64,000 nt of DNA from Salinimonas marina (GCF_015644725.1 NZ_CP064795.1:2726501-2790500); one strand, 5' to 3'; shown: positions 50,355 through 60,275, counted from the stretch's first letter. A program made the numbers and translations. Notes: generated by a model from the letters alone, not told the origin.

Positions 50355-51056
50355 ATGAATATAGTCATCATTCCGGCCCGGGGCGGCAGCAAACGAATCC
50401 CCCGAAAAAATATTCGCCATTTTTGTGGCAAGCCCATGCTGGCACATTCTATTGAAACCGCCCTTGCCAGCGGCGTGGTCGACAAAGTCGTGGTTTCCAC
50501 CGACGATGAGGCCATTGCCGAAGTCGCCCGCCATCACGGCGCCGAAGTCCCGTTTATGCGGCCACCCGAACTGGCGGATGACTATACCGGTACCTCGCCG
50601 GTGGTGTGTCATGCAATTAAAGAACTGCTGGGGATGGGCTGGTCGCTTGATTACTGCGCCTGCATCTATGCTACGGCGCCGCTGCTGTCGGCCTCGCAGG
50701 TAAGCGAAGCGCTGCATCAACTGCAACAAAGCAAGTGGGATTATGTCTTTACGGCGGCCCGTTACTCGTTTCCCATTCAGCGCGCTATTATGCAAACCGA
50801 CAGCGGCGGCGTAGTCCCTTTTGATGCCCATGGCATAACCCAGCGTTCGCAGGATTTGCCCCCCGCGTTTCACGATGCCGGCCAACTATACTGGGGCAGC
50901 TGTGAAACCTGGCTGGATTCTAAAAAACACATTTTCGGTGCTAATTCCCACATGTTGGTGCTACCGGATTACCAGGTACAGGATATTGACACCCCCGAAG
51001 ACTGGGAGCGTGCAGAAATGTTGTATGAGCTGATAAAACAAAAGACCCGGTCATGA
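50355..51056 (+). CDS. pseF: pseudaminic acid cytidylyltransferase PseF
   Basis: A 233-residue CMP-sugar transferase. It starts MNIVIIPARGGSKRIPRKNI, the nucleotide-binding signature of the CMP-NeuAc/CMP-Pse synthetase family, followed by STDDEAIAEVA and ATAPLLSA. It activates pseudaminic acid with CTP. AAGGGG lies just before the ATG. It opens the plus-strand cluster and overlaps pseG by 4 bases. Confidence 0.94.
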   Translation: MNIVIIPARGGSKRIPRKNIRHFCGKPMLAHSIETALASGVVDKVVVSTDDEAIAEVARHHGAEVPFMRPPELADDYTGTSPVVCHAIKELLGMGWSLDYCACIYATAPLLSASQVSEALHQLQQSKWDYVFTAARYSFPIQRAIMQTDSGGVVPFDAHGITQRSQDLPPAFHDAGQLYWGSCETWLDSKKHIFGANSHMLVLPDYQVQDIDTPEDWERAEMLYELIKQKTRS

Positions 51057-52083
51057 GAGCGGTGTTTCGGGTGGATGGCTCCACCCATATTGGCGCCGGT
51101 CATGTTATGCGCTGCCTGACCCTGGCCAAAGCTTTACACCCCATGCAGTGTGTTTTTGTATGCCGTGATTTACCCGGCCATATGCAAGATACCATCGAAG
51201 CAGCGGGATTTGAGTGCCGGCTGCTTGGTGCCGTTAAAGGTAGCGATGAAAACCGGGATGCCGAGGCGACATTAGCGATACTTAACGGTTTTGGGCCCTT
51301 TTCATTGCTGGTGGTTGATCATTATGCGTTGGGCGCACGGTATTGTCAGGCTTTGCAAAGCCAGCGGCAGGCGACCCTTGTGATAGACGATCTTGCCAAT
51401 CGGCCACACTATTGCGACTTTTTACTAGACCAAAATTTGTTTAGCACCCCCAGGAGCGTTATCTGGCCTACGTACCCGCCTCCACGCGGTTGCTGCTTGG
51501 CCCCCGATACGCATTGCTGCGTGAGGAATTTTATGCGCCTCCCCTGCCCCGGCAGCCGGAAAAAATTCTGGTATGCTTTGGCGGGGCCGATGAACACAAT
51601 ATGACCGGTCAAACCGTCAGGGCCCTGCAAAAATTAAAGAATTTATCAGTAAGCACCGATATTGTAGTGGGTGGCAGTTATCCCTGGCACGAACAGTTAC
51701 AAGCGCAAATAGCGGAGCGTCCGGACATAACCTTACACCATCAGTGCGGCTATATGGCCAGGCTGATGCAGCAGGCTTCGCTGATGATCAGTAGCGGCGG
51801 CACCATTCACTGGGAACGTTGTATTAGCGGGCTTGCCGGCATCGTGGTCACCGTGGCCGATAATCAACGTGCTACTACCGCGGAGTTGGCGCGCCGAAAG
51901 GCATGCTGCTGGCTGGGGGATGCCGGTGAGGTAAGCCAGGCGCAGTTGACTGCCAGTATTGAGCAATTGCTAGGCGCCCCTGCTACATTGAATGCTATGG
52001 CGAAAATAGCCCAGAATATTGTTCCACGCACCGGCGGTGCCGCTTTGGTCGCCAGCCACATTCGCGCGTTTTTAAGAGGTTAA
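51053..52083 (+). CDS. pseG: UDP-2,4-diacetamido-trideoxy-altropyranose hydrolase PseG, frameshifted
   Basis: This enzyme removes UDP from the PseB/PseC/PseH product. The N-terminal part is typical (VFRVDGSTHIGAGHVMRCLTLA), and the C-terminal part has the CFGGADEHNMT motif. The frame breaks at the five C at 51447-51451: one more C gives STPQERYLAYVPASTRLLLGPRYALL and a 343-residue protein of normal size. No other damage is seen, so an indel in the data is likely. Phase variation is an alternative since this is a glycan gene, though the tract is short. Confidence 0.9.
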
Positions 52084-52084
52084 C

Positions 52085-53133
52085 ATGAAAAATATTACCA
52101 TTGGCCAATACACCATTGGCGCCGATCAGCCGCCGTTTATTATCGCCGAGATGTCGGGTAACCATGGTCAGTCGATGGAAAAAGCCAAAGCTTTGATTGA
52201 TGCGGCTGCCAGGGCCGGCGCACACGCGATCAAGTTTCAGACCTACACCCCTGATACCATCACGCTGGATGTGCACGAAAACGAATTTTTTATCAATGAT
52301 CCCGACAGTTTGTGGGAAGGTAATTCGCTCTATAATTTATATAGTGAAGCCATGACCCCATGGGAATGGCATTCAGACCTGTTTACTTATGCGCAGCAGC
52401 AGGGGCTATTGGCCTTCAGCACCCCCTTTGATTCGTCTGCCGTCGAGTTTCTCGAAACATTGAACCCGCCCTGCTATAAAATCGCCTCGTTTGAAAATAT
52501 TGATCATGGGTTACTGGCGGCCGTGGCCAAAACCGGAAAGCCGGTGATTGTGTCTACAGGGATGGCGACCCAGGCCGAACTTGCCGAGTCGGTAGAAGTA
52601 CTGAAGGCCAATGGCTGTGAAGATCTGATTTTATTAAAGTGCACCAGTAATTACCCGGCCCGCCCGGTCGATGCCAATCTGCGTACCATCCCGCATATGG
52701 CGCAGCTGTTCGATTGCCAGGTGGGGCTTTCTGATCATACCCCGGGGTAGGCGTAGCGGTGGCCGCGGTAGCACTGGGGGCGACGGTAATCGAAAAACAT
52801 TTTGTGCTGGATCGCACGGGCGGTGAAGTAGACGCAGAGTTTTCTTTAGAGCCTCACGAGGTCAGACTCCTGGTAGAAGAAACCGAGCGTGCTGCTATTG
52901 CCTTAGGCCGGGTTACCTATGGGGCCACGGCTAAAGAGCAAGCATCGACGGTGCACCGGCGTTCATTGTATATTGCTCAGGATTTGCAAGCCGGGGACAT
53001 TCTTACCGAAACCAATTTGCGCTCCGTACGTCCAGGTTTAGGGCTGGCACCCAAGTATTTACCTTTATTGCTGGGTAAGCCGGTTAAACAGGCGGTGGCC
53101 AAAGGCACCGCCATGAGCTGGGATCTCATTTAA
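52085..53133 (+). CDS. pseI: pseudaminic acid synthase PseI, frameshifted
   Basis: A NeuB-family enzyme condensing phosphoenolpyruvate with the six-carbon sugar from PseG. The N-terminal TIM barrel reads FIIAEMSGNHGQSMEKAKALIDAAARAGA, and the C-terminal SAF domain includes RRSLYIAQDLQAGDI. The break is in CCCCGGGG at 52740-52747: one extra base turns HTPG-stop into HTPGVGVAVAAVALGATVIEKHF and gives 349 residues. It starts one base after pseG and ends two bases before the next gene. Confidence 0.9.
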
Positions 53134-53135
53134 GC

Positions 53136-54050
53136 ATGCGTACGGTGCTGTTTGGAGCCAGTAAAGCCGGGGAATACTTTATTGAGCAAAATCCTTGTGT
53201 TGATATTGTCGCAGTGGCCGACAATGATACTGGGCGCCACGGCACTTACCTGCTTGACATCCCCGTCATCGCGCCGGCCAGATTACAAGCGCTGAAGTTT
53301 GATACCTTGATCATTACCAGCCAGTGGGTGGATGCCATTAGCCGCCAGCTCACCGAAGAGCTCAAGATTGACCCAGCGCGTATTCAGATTCCGCCAAAAC
53401 AGCAGCTGAAAGCCGCGAAACCCTTCGAACATCCGGCCACGCTAAAGCTGGCGCATGCGCTGATGCATCAACTGCATAGCTTTTTGGATACGCATCATAT
53501 TGCGGCCTGCCTGGACTCGGGAACCTTGCTGGGAGCGGTACGTGAACAGCGGCTTATCCCCTGGGACGATGATATCGACTTTGCTTTGGACCCGCCCAAT
53601 TTCACCCGGTTGCTGGAGCGGGCAGAAATGCTGTACCACTTTTTGCCACAACAGCCAGGCGTGCAGTGGCAGGTTATACAGATAAAGGTAGATGGACGCC
53701 CGGCCTGTATCAATATCGAGTTTACCTGCGAAGACGCAAGCCAATGGGTGCCGTTTGATTTAAGTTTGCAATTACGCGAAACCACCAATGGCTATTCCGA
53801 ACTGGTTTCCTCTGCCGGTTTGTTTTTTGCGCCGGCCGAGCATTTTGACCACTTCGGGCAAATTGAATTTTTGGGCAAGACCTTTGGGGCGCCCACCAAC
53901 GCCGAAGACTTTCTTGAATTTATGTACGGTAACTGGCAGACACCGCAACAAAGCTTTCGTATTACCGAATATCAAAGCCGCCGTGCTAATTTACCCTTGC
54001 ATACAGCCCGGCCGGTAATAGCAAAACAGGAAATAAAGCGCCCATGCTGA
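53136..54050 (+). CDS. LicD family protein with N-terminal nucleotide-sugar-binding-like domain
   Basis: A 304-residue protein. Residues 1-100 look like a Rossmann-type domain (VLFGASKAGEYFIEQ, VVAVADND) such as those found at the ends of glycosyltransferases or in PglD. Residues 120-300 form a LicD domain (CLDSGTLLGAVREQRLIPWDDDIDFAL), a nucleotidyltransferase fold that attaches phosphocholine or related groups to glycans. The position in the pse cluster suggests decoration of the flagellin/surface sugar, but the substrate is unknown. Confidence 0.85.
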   Translation: MRTVLFGASKAGEYFIEQNPCVDIVAVADNDTGRHGTYLLDIPVIAPARLQALKFDTLIITSQWVDAISRQLTEELKIDPARIQIPPKQQLKAAKPFEHPATLKLAHALMHQLHSFLDTHHIAACLDSGTLLGAVREQRLIPWDDDIDFALDPPNFTRLLERAEMLYHFLPQQPGVQWQVIQIKVDGRPACINIEFTCEDASQWVPFDLSLQLRETTNGYSELVSSAGLFFAPAEHFDHFGQIEFLGKTFGAPTNAEDFLEFMYGNWQTPQQSFRITEYQSRRANLPLHTARPVIAKQEIKRPC

Positions 54051-54976
54051 AAATACTGATAAGCAGCTCAGCAGCTAAAATTCCGATGTTACAGGCCATC
54101 AAACAAGCAGCTTCCAGACTCGATGATAAGGCGCTGGTGGTAGCAGGCGATAGCGAACCCACTGCCTTAAGCCAGTATTTTGCCGATGACTTTTGGTGCA
54201 TGCCGGCAATCTGCGAGGCTAACCTGCAGCAGATTATGGATGAGCTTATCCGCCGCCAGATTTCTCATGTTGTTCCTAGCCGTGATGGAGAACTGTTGTT
54301 TTGGGCAAGGCATAGCGCTGCACTTGAACAACACAATATAGACGTTATTTGTGCAGAGGCTAACGCTGTGGAGGTGTGTCTGGACAAGCTGAAGTTTGCG
54401 CGGTCAGAGGGCCCGGTAATATCTGCGAGCGAAACTCTGGAGACCCTGGACACCCACCGCTTTGTCGTAAAAGAACGCTTTGGTGCCGGCAGCAGATCGC
54501 TGTTGCTGAATGTCCGCAAAACCGAGGCTCAGCAGCATGGGCTGGGTTTATCTCACCCCATCTATCAGCCGTTTATCGAAGGACGTGAGATAAGCATCGA
54601 TGCCTGGCTGGATAAACACTACCAGGTGAAAGGTCATATTTATCGCTACCGACAAGTTGTGAAACACGGTGAGTCTACCGTGACCCAAACGGTGCATCTG
54701 CCACAATTCGACACGATTATTCGTCAGTTTTTACATTCTCTTCAGTTAACCGGGCCGGTGGTGTTACAGGCGATTATCGATGCCAGTCATAGTTTACACA
54801 TTATCGAGTGCAATGCCCGTTTTGGCGGGGCCTCCACATTAGGCATTAAAGCGGGCGTCGATAGCTTTTACTGGAGCCTGGCGCAAAGCGCAGGCATTGA
54901 CTTAACGCAAATTGAGTTTAGCCCCTCACCCACGCCGATTACCCAGATTCGTTATGCTCAGGATTGCTATTTGTGA
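54044..54976 (+). CDS. ATP-grasp domain protein (carbamoyl-phosphate synthase L-chain-like)
   Basis: A 310-residue ATP-grasp enzyme. Features: LISSSAAKIPMLQAIKQAA at the N-terminus, SHVVPSRDGELLFWAR, RFVVKERFGAGSRSLL (nucleotide-binding lid) and IIECNARFGGASTLG (metal-binding region). Such enzymes join a carboxylate to an amine or similar; the substrate cannot be told. It overlaps the LicD gene by 7 bases and the HAD gene by 4. Confidence 0.85.
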   Translation: MLKILISSSAAKIPMLQAIKQAASRLDDKALVVAGDSEPTALSQYFADDFWCMPAICEANLQQIMDELIRRQISHVVPSRDGELLFWARHSAALEQHNIDVICAEANAVEVCLDKLKFARSEGPVISASETLETLDTHRFVVKERFGAGSRSLLLNVRKTEAQQHGLGLSHPIYQPFIEGREISIDAWLDKHYQVKGHIYRYRQVVKHGESTVTQTVHLPQFDTIIRQFLHSLQLTGPVVLQAIIDASHSLHIIECNARFGGASTLGIKAGVDSFYWSLAQSAGIDLTQIEFSPSPTPITQIRYAQDCYL

Positions 54977-55626
54977 TTTATATCTTCGATTTAGACGACA
55001 CCCTATATGATGAACGCCAGTATGTTGAAAGTGGTTTTAGGGCGGTGGCCCGTTTTGCTGAACAAAAATGGGGACTGAACCAGGACGAGTCGTGGCAATC
55101 CATGCTTGCCATCCTGGATAAAGAAGGCCGCGGGGCCGTGTTCAATCGTTGGTTGGCGCCTTTCGCTCTGGACACTAAAACCAATATAAAGCGCTGTCTG
55201 TCAGCTTATCGAACGCATCAGCCTGACCTTAGTATGCCTGCAGCGCATCTTGAATTACTCCATCGCCTGCCTAAGCCCTTATATCTGGTAACCGACGGCA
55301 ACAAGGTAGTGCAACACAATAAAGTGAAAGCCCTTGGCATTGAGGCCTTATTCAAGCGGGTTTTCATTACCCACAGGTTTGGGGTGCAACATGCCAAGCC
55401 TTCGACGCACTGTTTTGAGCTGATAAAACAGGCGGAAGGCTGCGAGTGGCAGGATATGGTTTACATTGGTGACAACCCCGCCAAGGACTTTGTTAATTTA
55501 AATAAACTGGGGATGCAGACGGTTCGCGTGTTAACCGGGGTGCATAGGAAAGTCGACGCAGCCCCTGGCTATGAAGCGCACTACCGTATCAGCTGTCTTG
55601 ATGCATTTTCAGACTTTAGATTTTAG
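54973..55626 (+). CDS. HAD-superfamily hydrolase
   Basis: About 217 residues. The motif I DLDDTLYDE and the later DGNKVVQHNKV (motif II), KPSTHCFE (motif III) and GDNPAKDFV (motif IV) are typical for HAD phosphatases. The GTG at 54973 overlaps the preceding stop as GTGA; an in-frame TTG three codons up is possible. It would remove a phosphate from a sugar phosphate or related intermediate; the substrate is not known. Confidence 0.88.
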   Translation: MIYIFDLDDTLYDERQYVESGFRAVARFAEQKWGLNQDESWQSMLAILDKEGRGAVFNRWLAPFALDTKTNIKRCLSAYRTHQPDLSMPAAHLELLHRLPKPLYLVTDGNKVVQHNKVKALGIEALFKRVFITHRFGVQHAKPSTHCFELIKQAEGCEWQDMVYIGDNPAKDFVNLNKLGMQTVRVLTGVHRKVDAAPGYEAHYRISCLDAFSDFRF

Positions 55627-55705
55627 CGGCACCCTGACCAAAAGTGACGAATACTTTTATTTAGCAAGATAGTACAGCTCATATGATTAACTGAGGCTAA
55701 CCGGT

Positions 55706-57871
55706 TTGATTGTAACCCGAACAGATTTAACAAAAACTTTTCGCGAATTTGAAGCGATTTCCCGTGTAAGTAAAACGCAGAAGTTGTCCGCAACCAGCAA
55801 ACCGAAGGTTTTAAACCTTAATATTATCGATACGTGTAATTCCAGATGCACTATGTGCAACATCTGGAAAAACGAAAACGAGGTAGAGATTACGCCTGAA
55901 GGTTTAGGTAAACTGCTCGCTGACCCCTTATACTCTGAATTAGCCCATGTGGGGGTGACCGGTGGCGAACCCACTCTTCGGGAGGACATTATTGAGGTGT
56001 ATGAGCAGTTAATCCTTTCTTTGCCTGCATTGAAAGGGTTGAGCATTATTACCAACGCAATTGAAGAAAACACTGTTAAGCAGCGAATTAGTCAGATAAA
56101 TGAACTTTGTCTGCATCACGGGGTGCCATTTTCTGCCATGGTTTCCATAGATGGCTATAAAAAAACACATGACAGAATCAGAGGCATTAAGAATAACTTT
56201 GAGTCTGCATATAACGTCTACACATATCTGAACGAAGAATTGAAGGTGCCCACCACCTTTGGCTGCACCATCTCTAAGAAAAATGTATGGGAAGTCGACG
56301 ACCTTCTTTATTTTGCGCAGAAAAATAATATGCGAGGGCGTTTTCGCGTTGCTGAGTTTATTAACCGTCTTTATAACGAAGATCGGGATAATGTAATTCG
56401 CAACTTCACTGAAGATGAGACCTATCATCTGGTTCTTTTTTTCGAGAAGTTAAAACAAAATTACGAAAACTCAAACTCGGTAAAACGCACTTACACAAGC
56501 ATTCAAAACATGCTTCTGGGTGGTGAGCGACTCATTGGCTGCCCTTACCACAACGACGGTATCGTAGTCGGCTCTAAAGGCCAGATAAATTATTGTGCTC
56601 CAAAATCTAACGACATTGGTAATGGGCAGCATGAATCCTCTTTAGCGTTGTATCGAAAAAAATTCCATCAGAAAGAGGCGATTGTACAAAAAGACTGCAA
56701 AAACTGTATTCACGATTATCATGCCCCCATTACCTACAACGAGAAAAAGCGAGAGCTCAACGACTTTCTCAATCTAAGAACGCTACGAACAGAAAATGCA
56801 GATTTGCTTGCACTCTATTCCAATTCTATGTCGGCAATACCTATCCCATCCGGTAAAAAGAGAGTCTTTATTGTAGGCTGGTATGGGACTGAAACAGTGG
56901 GCGATAAAGCCATACTGGGAGGCATAGTACAGGCGTACGAGACTGCTTATGGCTCCACTTTAGACTTGGTTATCGGGAGCCTGTACCCTTTTGTAACCCA
57001 GAAGACCTGTAAAGAGCTTAATATTAATGCCACCGTGGTTTCGACTAAAACATACGACTTACTTCGTTATGCTAAAAGTGCCGACGAAGTCGTTATGGGC
57101 GGCGGACCGTTGATGGATTTAAATGAATTGTACGTTCCACTTATCGCTTTTAAAGTAGCTAAAATCAATAATATTAAAACGGTAATTCAGGGGTGTGGTC
57201 TAGGGCCTTTACACAAAGACCGTTTCAAACGCGCCGTAAAAAATCTTCTGGAGTTGGCGACGGTCATAAATCTACGTGATTCAGCCAGCGTAAAGCAAGC
57301 AAGCACAATGGGGTTTAGTAACGCCTCCCTTAGCGGCGATTTCGCCCGACCGTACATTAAACAAAACTTCATTGAGCAAAACTCAGCCCAAAGCGCCAAT
57401 GTTATACGCTGTTTCCTCAGAGAGTGGACCTACGAATACTCTCGCCATCTATCTATTGAAGAATTTCAGACCGAAAAGAAGAAGCTGGAAGCTGGCATAG
57501 CACAGCTTATCCGGGAAAAAGCTGAACAAACGGGTTGTTCTAATATCAGACTGGAGCACATGCATAATTTTGTGGTAGGCAACGATGACCGCGACTTCAG
57601 CCGTTATTTTATAGAAACCTACTTTAGCAACGAGCAGGATCTGAATATTTCGTTTAACCCCAAGCTTGCCACCGTCGAAAATATTGTTTCAGCGATGCAA
57701 AACGCAACGCATAATATCTGTATGAGATTTCATTCGGTTCTTTTTGCTCAAACCCTGAAACTTCCTTTTACGGCGATTGATTACACCCGTGGGGGCAAAA
57801 TACAGTTTTATCTGGAGGACTGTAATCAAATGGATTCTATGATTCCCCCCCTACAATTAATTAAATCATGA
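55706..57871 (+). CDS. radical SAM - polysaccharide pyruvyl transferase fusion protein
   Basis: A 721-residue two-domain protein. N-terminal radical SAM domain: the 4Fe-4S cluster motif CNSRCTMC (Cys44, Cys48, Cys51) and VTGGEPTLRED. Later cysteines (GCPYHND, NYCAPK, KDCKNCIH) may bind an auxiliary cluster, as in SPASM-type proteins. The C-terminal part from about residue 390 (FIVGWYGTETVGDKAILGG, VVMGGGPLMD, MRFHSVLFA) resembles polysaccharide pyruvyl transferases, which put pyruvate ketals on sugars. The start is a TTG with GAGG upstream. The overall domain combination is not one I recognise as a named enzyme. It overlaps the GT4 gene by 4 bases. Confidence 0.8.
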   Translation: MIVTRTDLTKTFREFEAISRVSKTQKLSATSKPKVLNLNIIDTCNSRCTMCNIWKNENEVEITPEGLGKLLADPLYSELAHVGVTGGEPTLREDIIEVYEQLILSLPALKGLSIITNAIEENTVKQRISQINELCLHHGVPFSAMVSIDGYKKTHDRIRGIKNNFESAYNVYTYLNEELKVPTTFGCTISKKNVWEVDDLLYFAQKNNMRGRFRVAEFINRLYNEDRDNVIRNFTEDETYHLVLFFEKLKQNYENSNSVKRTYTSIQNMLLGGERLIGCPYHNDGIVVGSKGQINYCAPKSNDIGNGQHESSLALYRKKFHQKEAIVQKDCKNCIHDYHAPITYNEKKRELNDFLNLRTLRTENADLLALYSNSMSAIPIPSGKKRVFIVGWYGTETVGDKAILGGIVQAYETAYGSTLDLVIGSLYPFVTQKTCKELNINATVVSTKTYDLLRYAKSADEVVMGGGPLMDLNELYVPLIAFKVAKINNIKTVIQGCGLGPLHKDRFKRAVKNLLELATVINLRDSASVKQASTMGFSNASLSGDFARPYIKQNFIEQNSAQSANVIRCFLREWTYEYSRHLSIEEFQTEKKKLEAGIAQLIREKAEQTGCSNIRLEHMHNFVVGNDDRDFSRYFIETYFSNEQDLNISFNPKLATVENIVSAMQNATHNICMRFHSVLFAQTLKLPFTAIDYTRGGKIQFYLEDCNQMDSMIPPLQLIKS

Positions 57872-59115
57872 AAGTATTGCTTGTTAACACCTACGATAGT
57901 GGCGGAGCTGGAACAGCTTGCGTAAGGTTACATAATGCGCTACTAAAACACGGCGTTAGTTCACACTTACTCACTATGCATAAAACCCGGACTGATATCC
58001 CTTTTCACTACAGTTACGAAGATATGTCGGGTGCAGAACCTACCAATATTTTAAATCGTTTGAATTCTTTAACAATTGGTAACCGAGAAATTGATACCAC
58101 CACTATAAAAAATATTAGCCAAAGTGCATCTCAATTCACCGATGTATTTTCCTCCATCTATAGCGACTGTCGAATAGAGGATATCCCGGATATCGGCTCT
58201 TATGATGTCATCAATCTGCACTGGACTTCACGTTTTTTGAATTGGCCTAGTTTTTTCGTATCAAAAATTATCAAAAAAGTGGTATGGACCTTACATGATA
58301 TGGCACCTTTTACAGGAGGGTATCATTATTCAAATGGCTTTGAGGGCTATAAAAACGATGATGCATTGCCGCATTTTTTACGCCAAACTGCTGAACCTAA
58401 TTTATCGAAAATGCTACTTGCTGAGAAGCAAGCGATCCTGAACGCGTCTACAATCCCTGTTGCTATAGTGTCACCTTCCAAATGGTTATTACAGTGTTCG
58501 CAACAAAGCACACTATTCAATAAAAAGTCGCATCATCATATATTTAATTGTGTGCCAGAGGAATTCAAAGTATCCGACAGCGCTACTCTGGCATCTCGGG
58601 TTAATATAACCAAGGGCACTAAAGTTATTTTATTTGTCTCTGATGCAAAAAAATCTTATCGCAAAGGTTTTCATTTTATTGAACGCCTCATAGACGAACT
58701 GCCCGCGAGTCAATTTACGTTTATTAATGTCGGTGGCGAACTGGCTTGTCACAAGAGCAATGTAATTAATTTAGGTCGAATAGCTGACCAAAATGAGCTG
58801 GCCGAAGCTTACATCCTGGCAGACAGAGTAGTAGTACCTTCGCTTGAAGATAATTCGCCCAATGTCGTCATCGAATCTTTGGTTTGTGGCACGCCCGTAG
58901 TTGGTTTTTCGATAGGGGGGATGACCGACTTTGTGACCGATAATAAATGTGTATACCTGAGTGATGACGTATCTTTCCAGGGGCTTAAGAAGACATTACT
59001 CGACTCATTATTGTCAGACGCTTCGGCTGTCAATAATGAGTCGCTAACACCGGCCCGAAAAAGGTATTCAGAAGATGAGCAGGCAAAATCCTATTTAGAG
59101 GTATTTACAGAATAA
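57868..59115 (+). CDS. glycosyltransferase family 4 protein
   Basis: A 415-residue GT-B enzyme. The N-terminus is MKVLLVNTYDSGGAGTACVRL, and the C-terminal donor-binding part is KGFHFIERL, LGRIADQNELAEAYILADRVVVPSLEDNSPNVVIESLVCGTPVVG, with the E-x7-E-like motif of GT4 enzymes. Donor and acceptor are unknown. It is last in the plus-strand series; base composition here is visibly more AT-rich than in the flagellar genes. Confidence 0.9.
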   Translation: MKVLLVNTYDSGGAGTACVRLHNALLKHGVSSHLLTMHKTRTDIPFHYSYEDMSGAEPTNILNRLNSLTIGNREIDTTTIKNISQSASQFTDVFSSIYSDCRIEDIPDIGSYDVINLHWTSRFLNWPSFFVSKIIKKVVWTLHDMAPFTGGYHYSNGFEGYKNDDALPHFLRQTAEPNLSKMLLAEKQAILNASTIPVAIVSPSKWLLQCSQQSTLFNKKSHHHIFNCVPEEFKVSDSATLASRVNITKGTKVILFVSDAKKSYRKGFHFIERLIDELPASQFTFINVGGELACHKSNVINLGRIADQNELAEAYILADRVVVPSLEDNSPNVVIESLVCGTPVVGFSIGGMTDFVTDNKCVYLSDDVSFQGLKKTLLDSLLSDASAVNNESLTPARKRYSEDEQAKSYLEVFTE

Positions 59116-59225
59116 CATGCCTGAAGAAGCCCCCTAAATTTGCCCTGAACAGGGTCCGCCTTTTCACTGATGTTTTACACCACTGATTATTAACTATGCT
59201 TCAGAGATAATTTAACACATATAAT

Positions 59226-60275
59226 TTACACTTTATCAATTTCAAACCAGTTTAAGATGCGAGCACTTGGAAGTCTTTTACTAATACTCTGACTTATTTT
59301 TTCTCTATGCCCACCTTCAATACAATTGATCACATAATCAGGTTCTTTATCAAAATTTGAATTAAGGGAGTAGCAGGGAAATGTTGAATTTATAAGAGAC
59401 TCAGAACTATTTGAAACCAGAAAGTAGTTTACCTGGAGATCGCAGTGTCGGCCTATTCCACTAATTATTTCAGAAAGCCCCCTTGTTCCGAATATAGCAA
59501 TATTTTTTCCCTTCATTGCTGAGAAATCTAACTGTTCATTGAGAAATAATTTGAAAATTTTCTTTAGGTAAAGATTATTCTGGGTATGAATTGACGCATC
59601 GGCTATATTGGCATCTAATGCAGCAGGATCCCCTAATAGATATTCTACAATTTTATCCTGAGCTATTACATTCTGGCGGTTGTCTATCTGACTACTTACC
59701 CCACCTAAATGAAATTTTGCTATTAATTTGTCAGTGCAAACACCCTCATAGTTTCTAACCACTTTTTTCATAAAGTACATATCCGCAGCAATGGTCAGAC
59801 ACTCATTGAACCCGCCCACCTCTTCAAATACTTCACGCCGACAGACAAATCCCTGATGGCGGGGCTTGGATTTTGGTTCATCAGGCTGGTATTCGCGCGC
59901 CACAAACGAACGAGCTGCTTCGATACAATACACAGCCCCGGAAAGGAACATCACAGCGTCTTTGAACTGACTTATAATAAAATCAGCAATATCCGAACCA
60001 ATCAGCTCATCATCGGAATTCAAAAAATACACTAGATCCCCGGTAGCCTGAGAAATTCCTTTATTGAATGCATCGTAGATTCCCCGATCCTTGGCACTCA
60101 GTATTGTTTCGATATGAGGATATTGTGCAGCCAGCTGCAGGGTTTTATCAGTAGATCTTCCATCAATTATAATATGTTCAATATCAGATAATCGAGTTTG
60201 ACAGGCTACGCTATCAAGACAGCGCCGAAGCGTTTTTTCGCTATTAAAAGTGGCAGTAATAATGGATAGTTTCAT
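59226..60275 (-). CDS. family 2 glycosyltransferase with C-terminal Rossmann-like domain
   Basis: 349 residues from the ATG at 60275 (MKLSIITATFNSEKTLRRCLDS); an upstream in-frame ATG lies inside the preceding gene. GT-A fold, with DGRSTDKT and FLNSDDELIG as the nucleotide- and metal-binding motifs. The C-terminal part (GKNIAIFGTRGLSEIISGIG) looks like a Rossmann domain similar to one on the neighbouring enzyme. The start overlaps the neighbour's stop by one base (TAATG). Confidence 0.88.
   Translation of the reverse strand: MKLSIITATFNSEKTLRRCLDSVACQTRLSDIEHIIIDGRSTDKTLQLAAQYPHIETILSAKDRGIYDAFNKGISQATGDLVYFLNSDDELIGSDIADFIISQFKDAVMFLSGAVYCIEAARSFVAREYQPDEPKSKPRHQGFVCRREVFEEVGGFNECLTIAADMYFMKKVVRNYEGVCTDKLIAKFHLGGVSSQIDNRQNVIAQDKIVEYLLGDPAALDANIADASIHTQNNLYLKKIFKLFLNEQLDFSAMKGKNIAIFGTRGLSEIISGIGRHCDLQVNYFLVSNSSESLINSTFPCYSLNSNFDKEPDYVINCIEGGHREKISQSISKRLPSARILNWFEIDKV

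Noticed and set aside
59116..59225. Terminator between the convergent GT4 and GT2 genes
   Set aside because: Only a 5-bp hairpin (CCCTG/CAGGG) with a 2-base loop and a poor T-run; not convincing.
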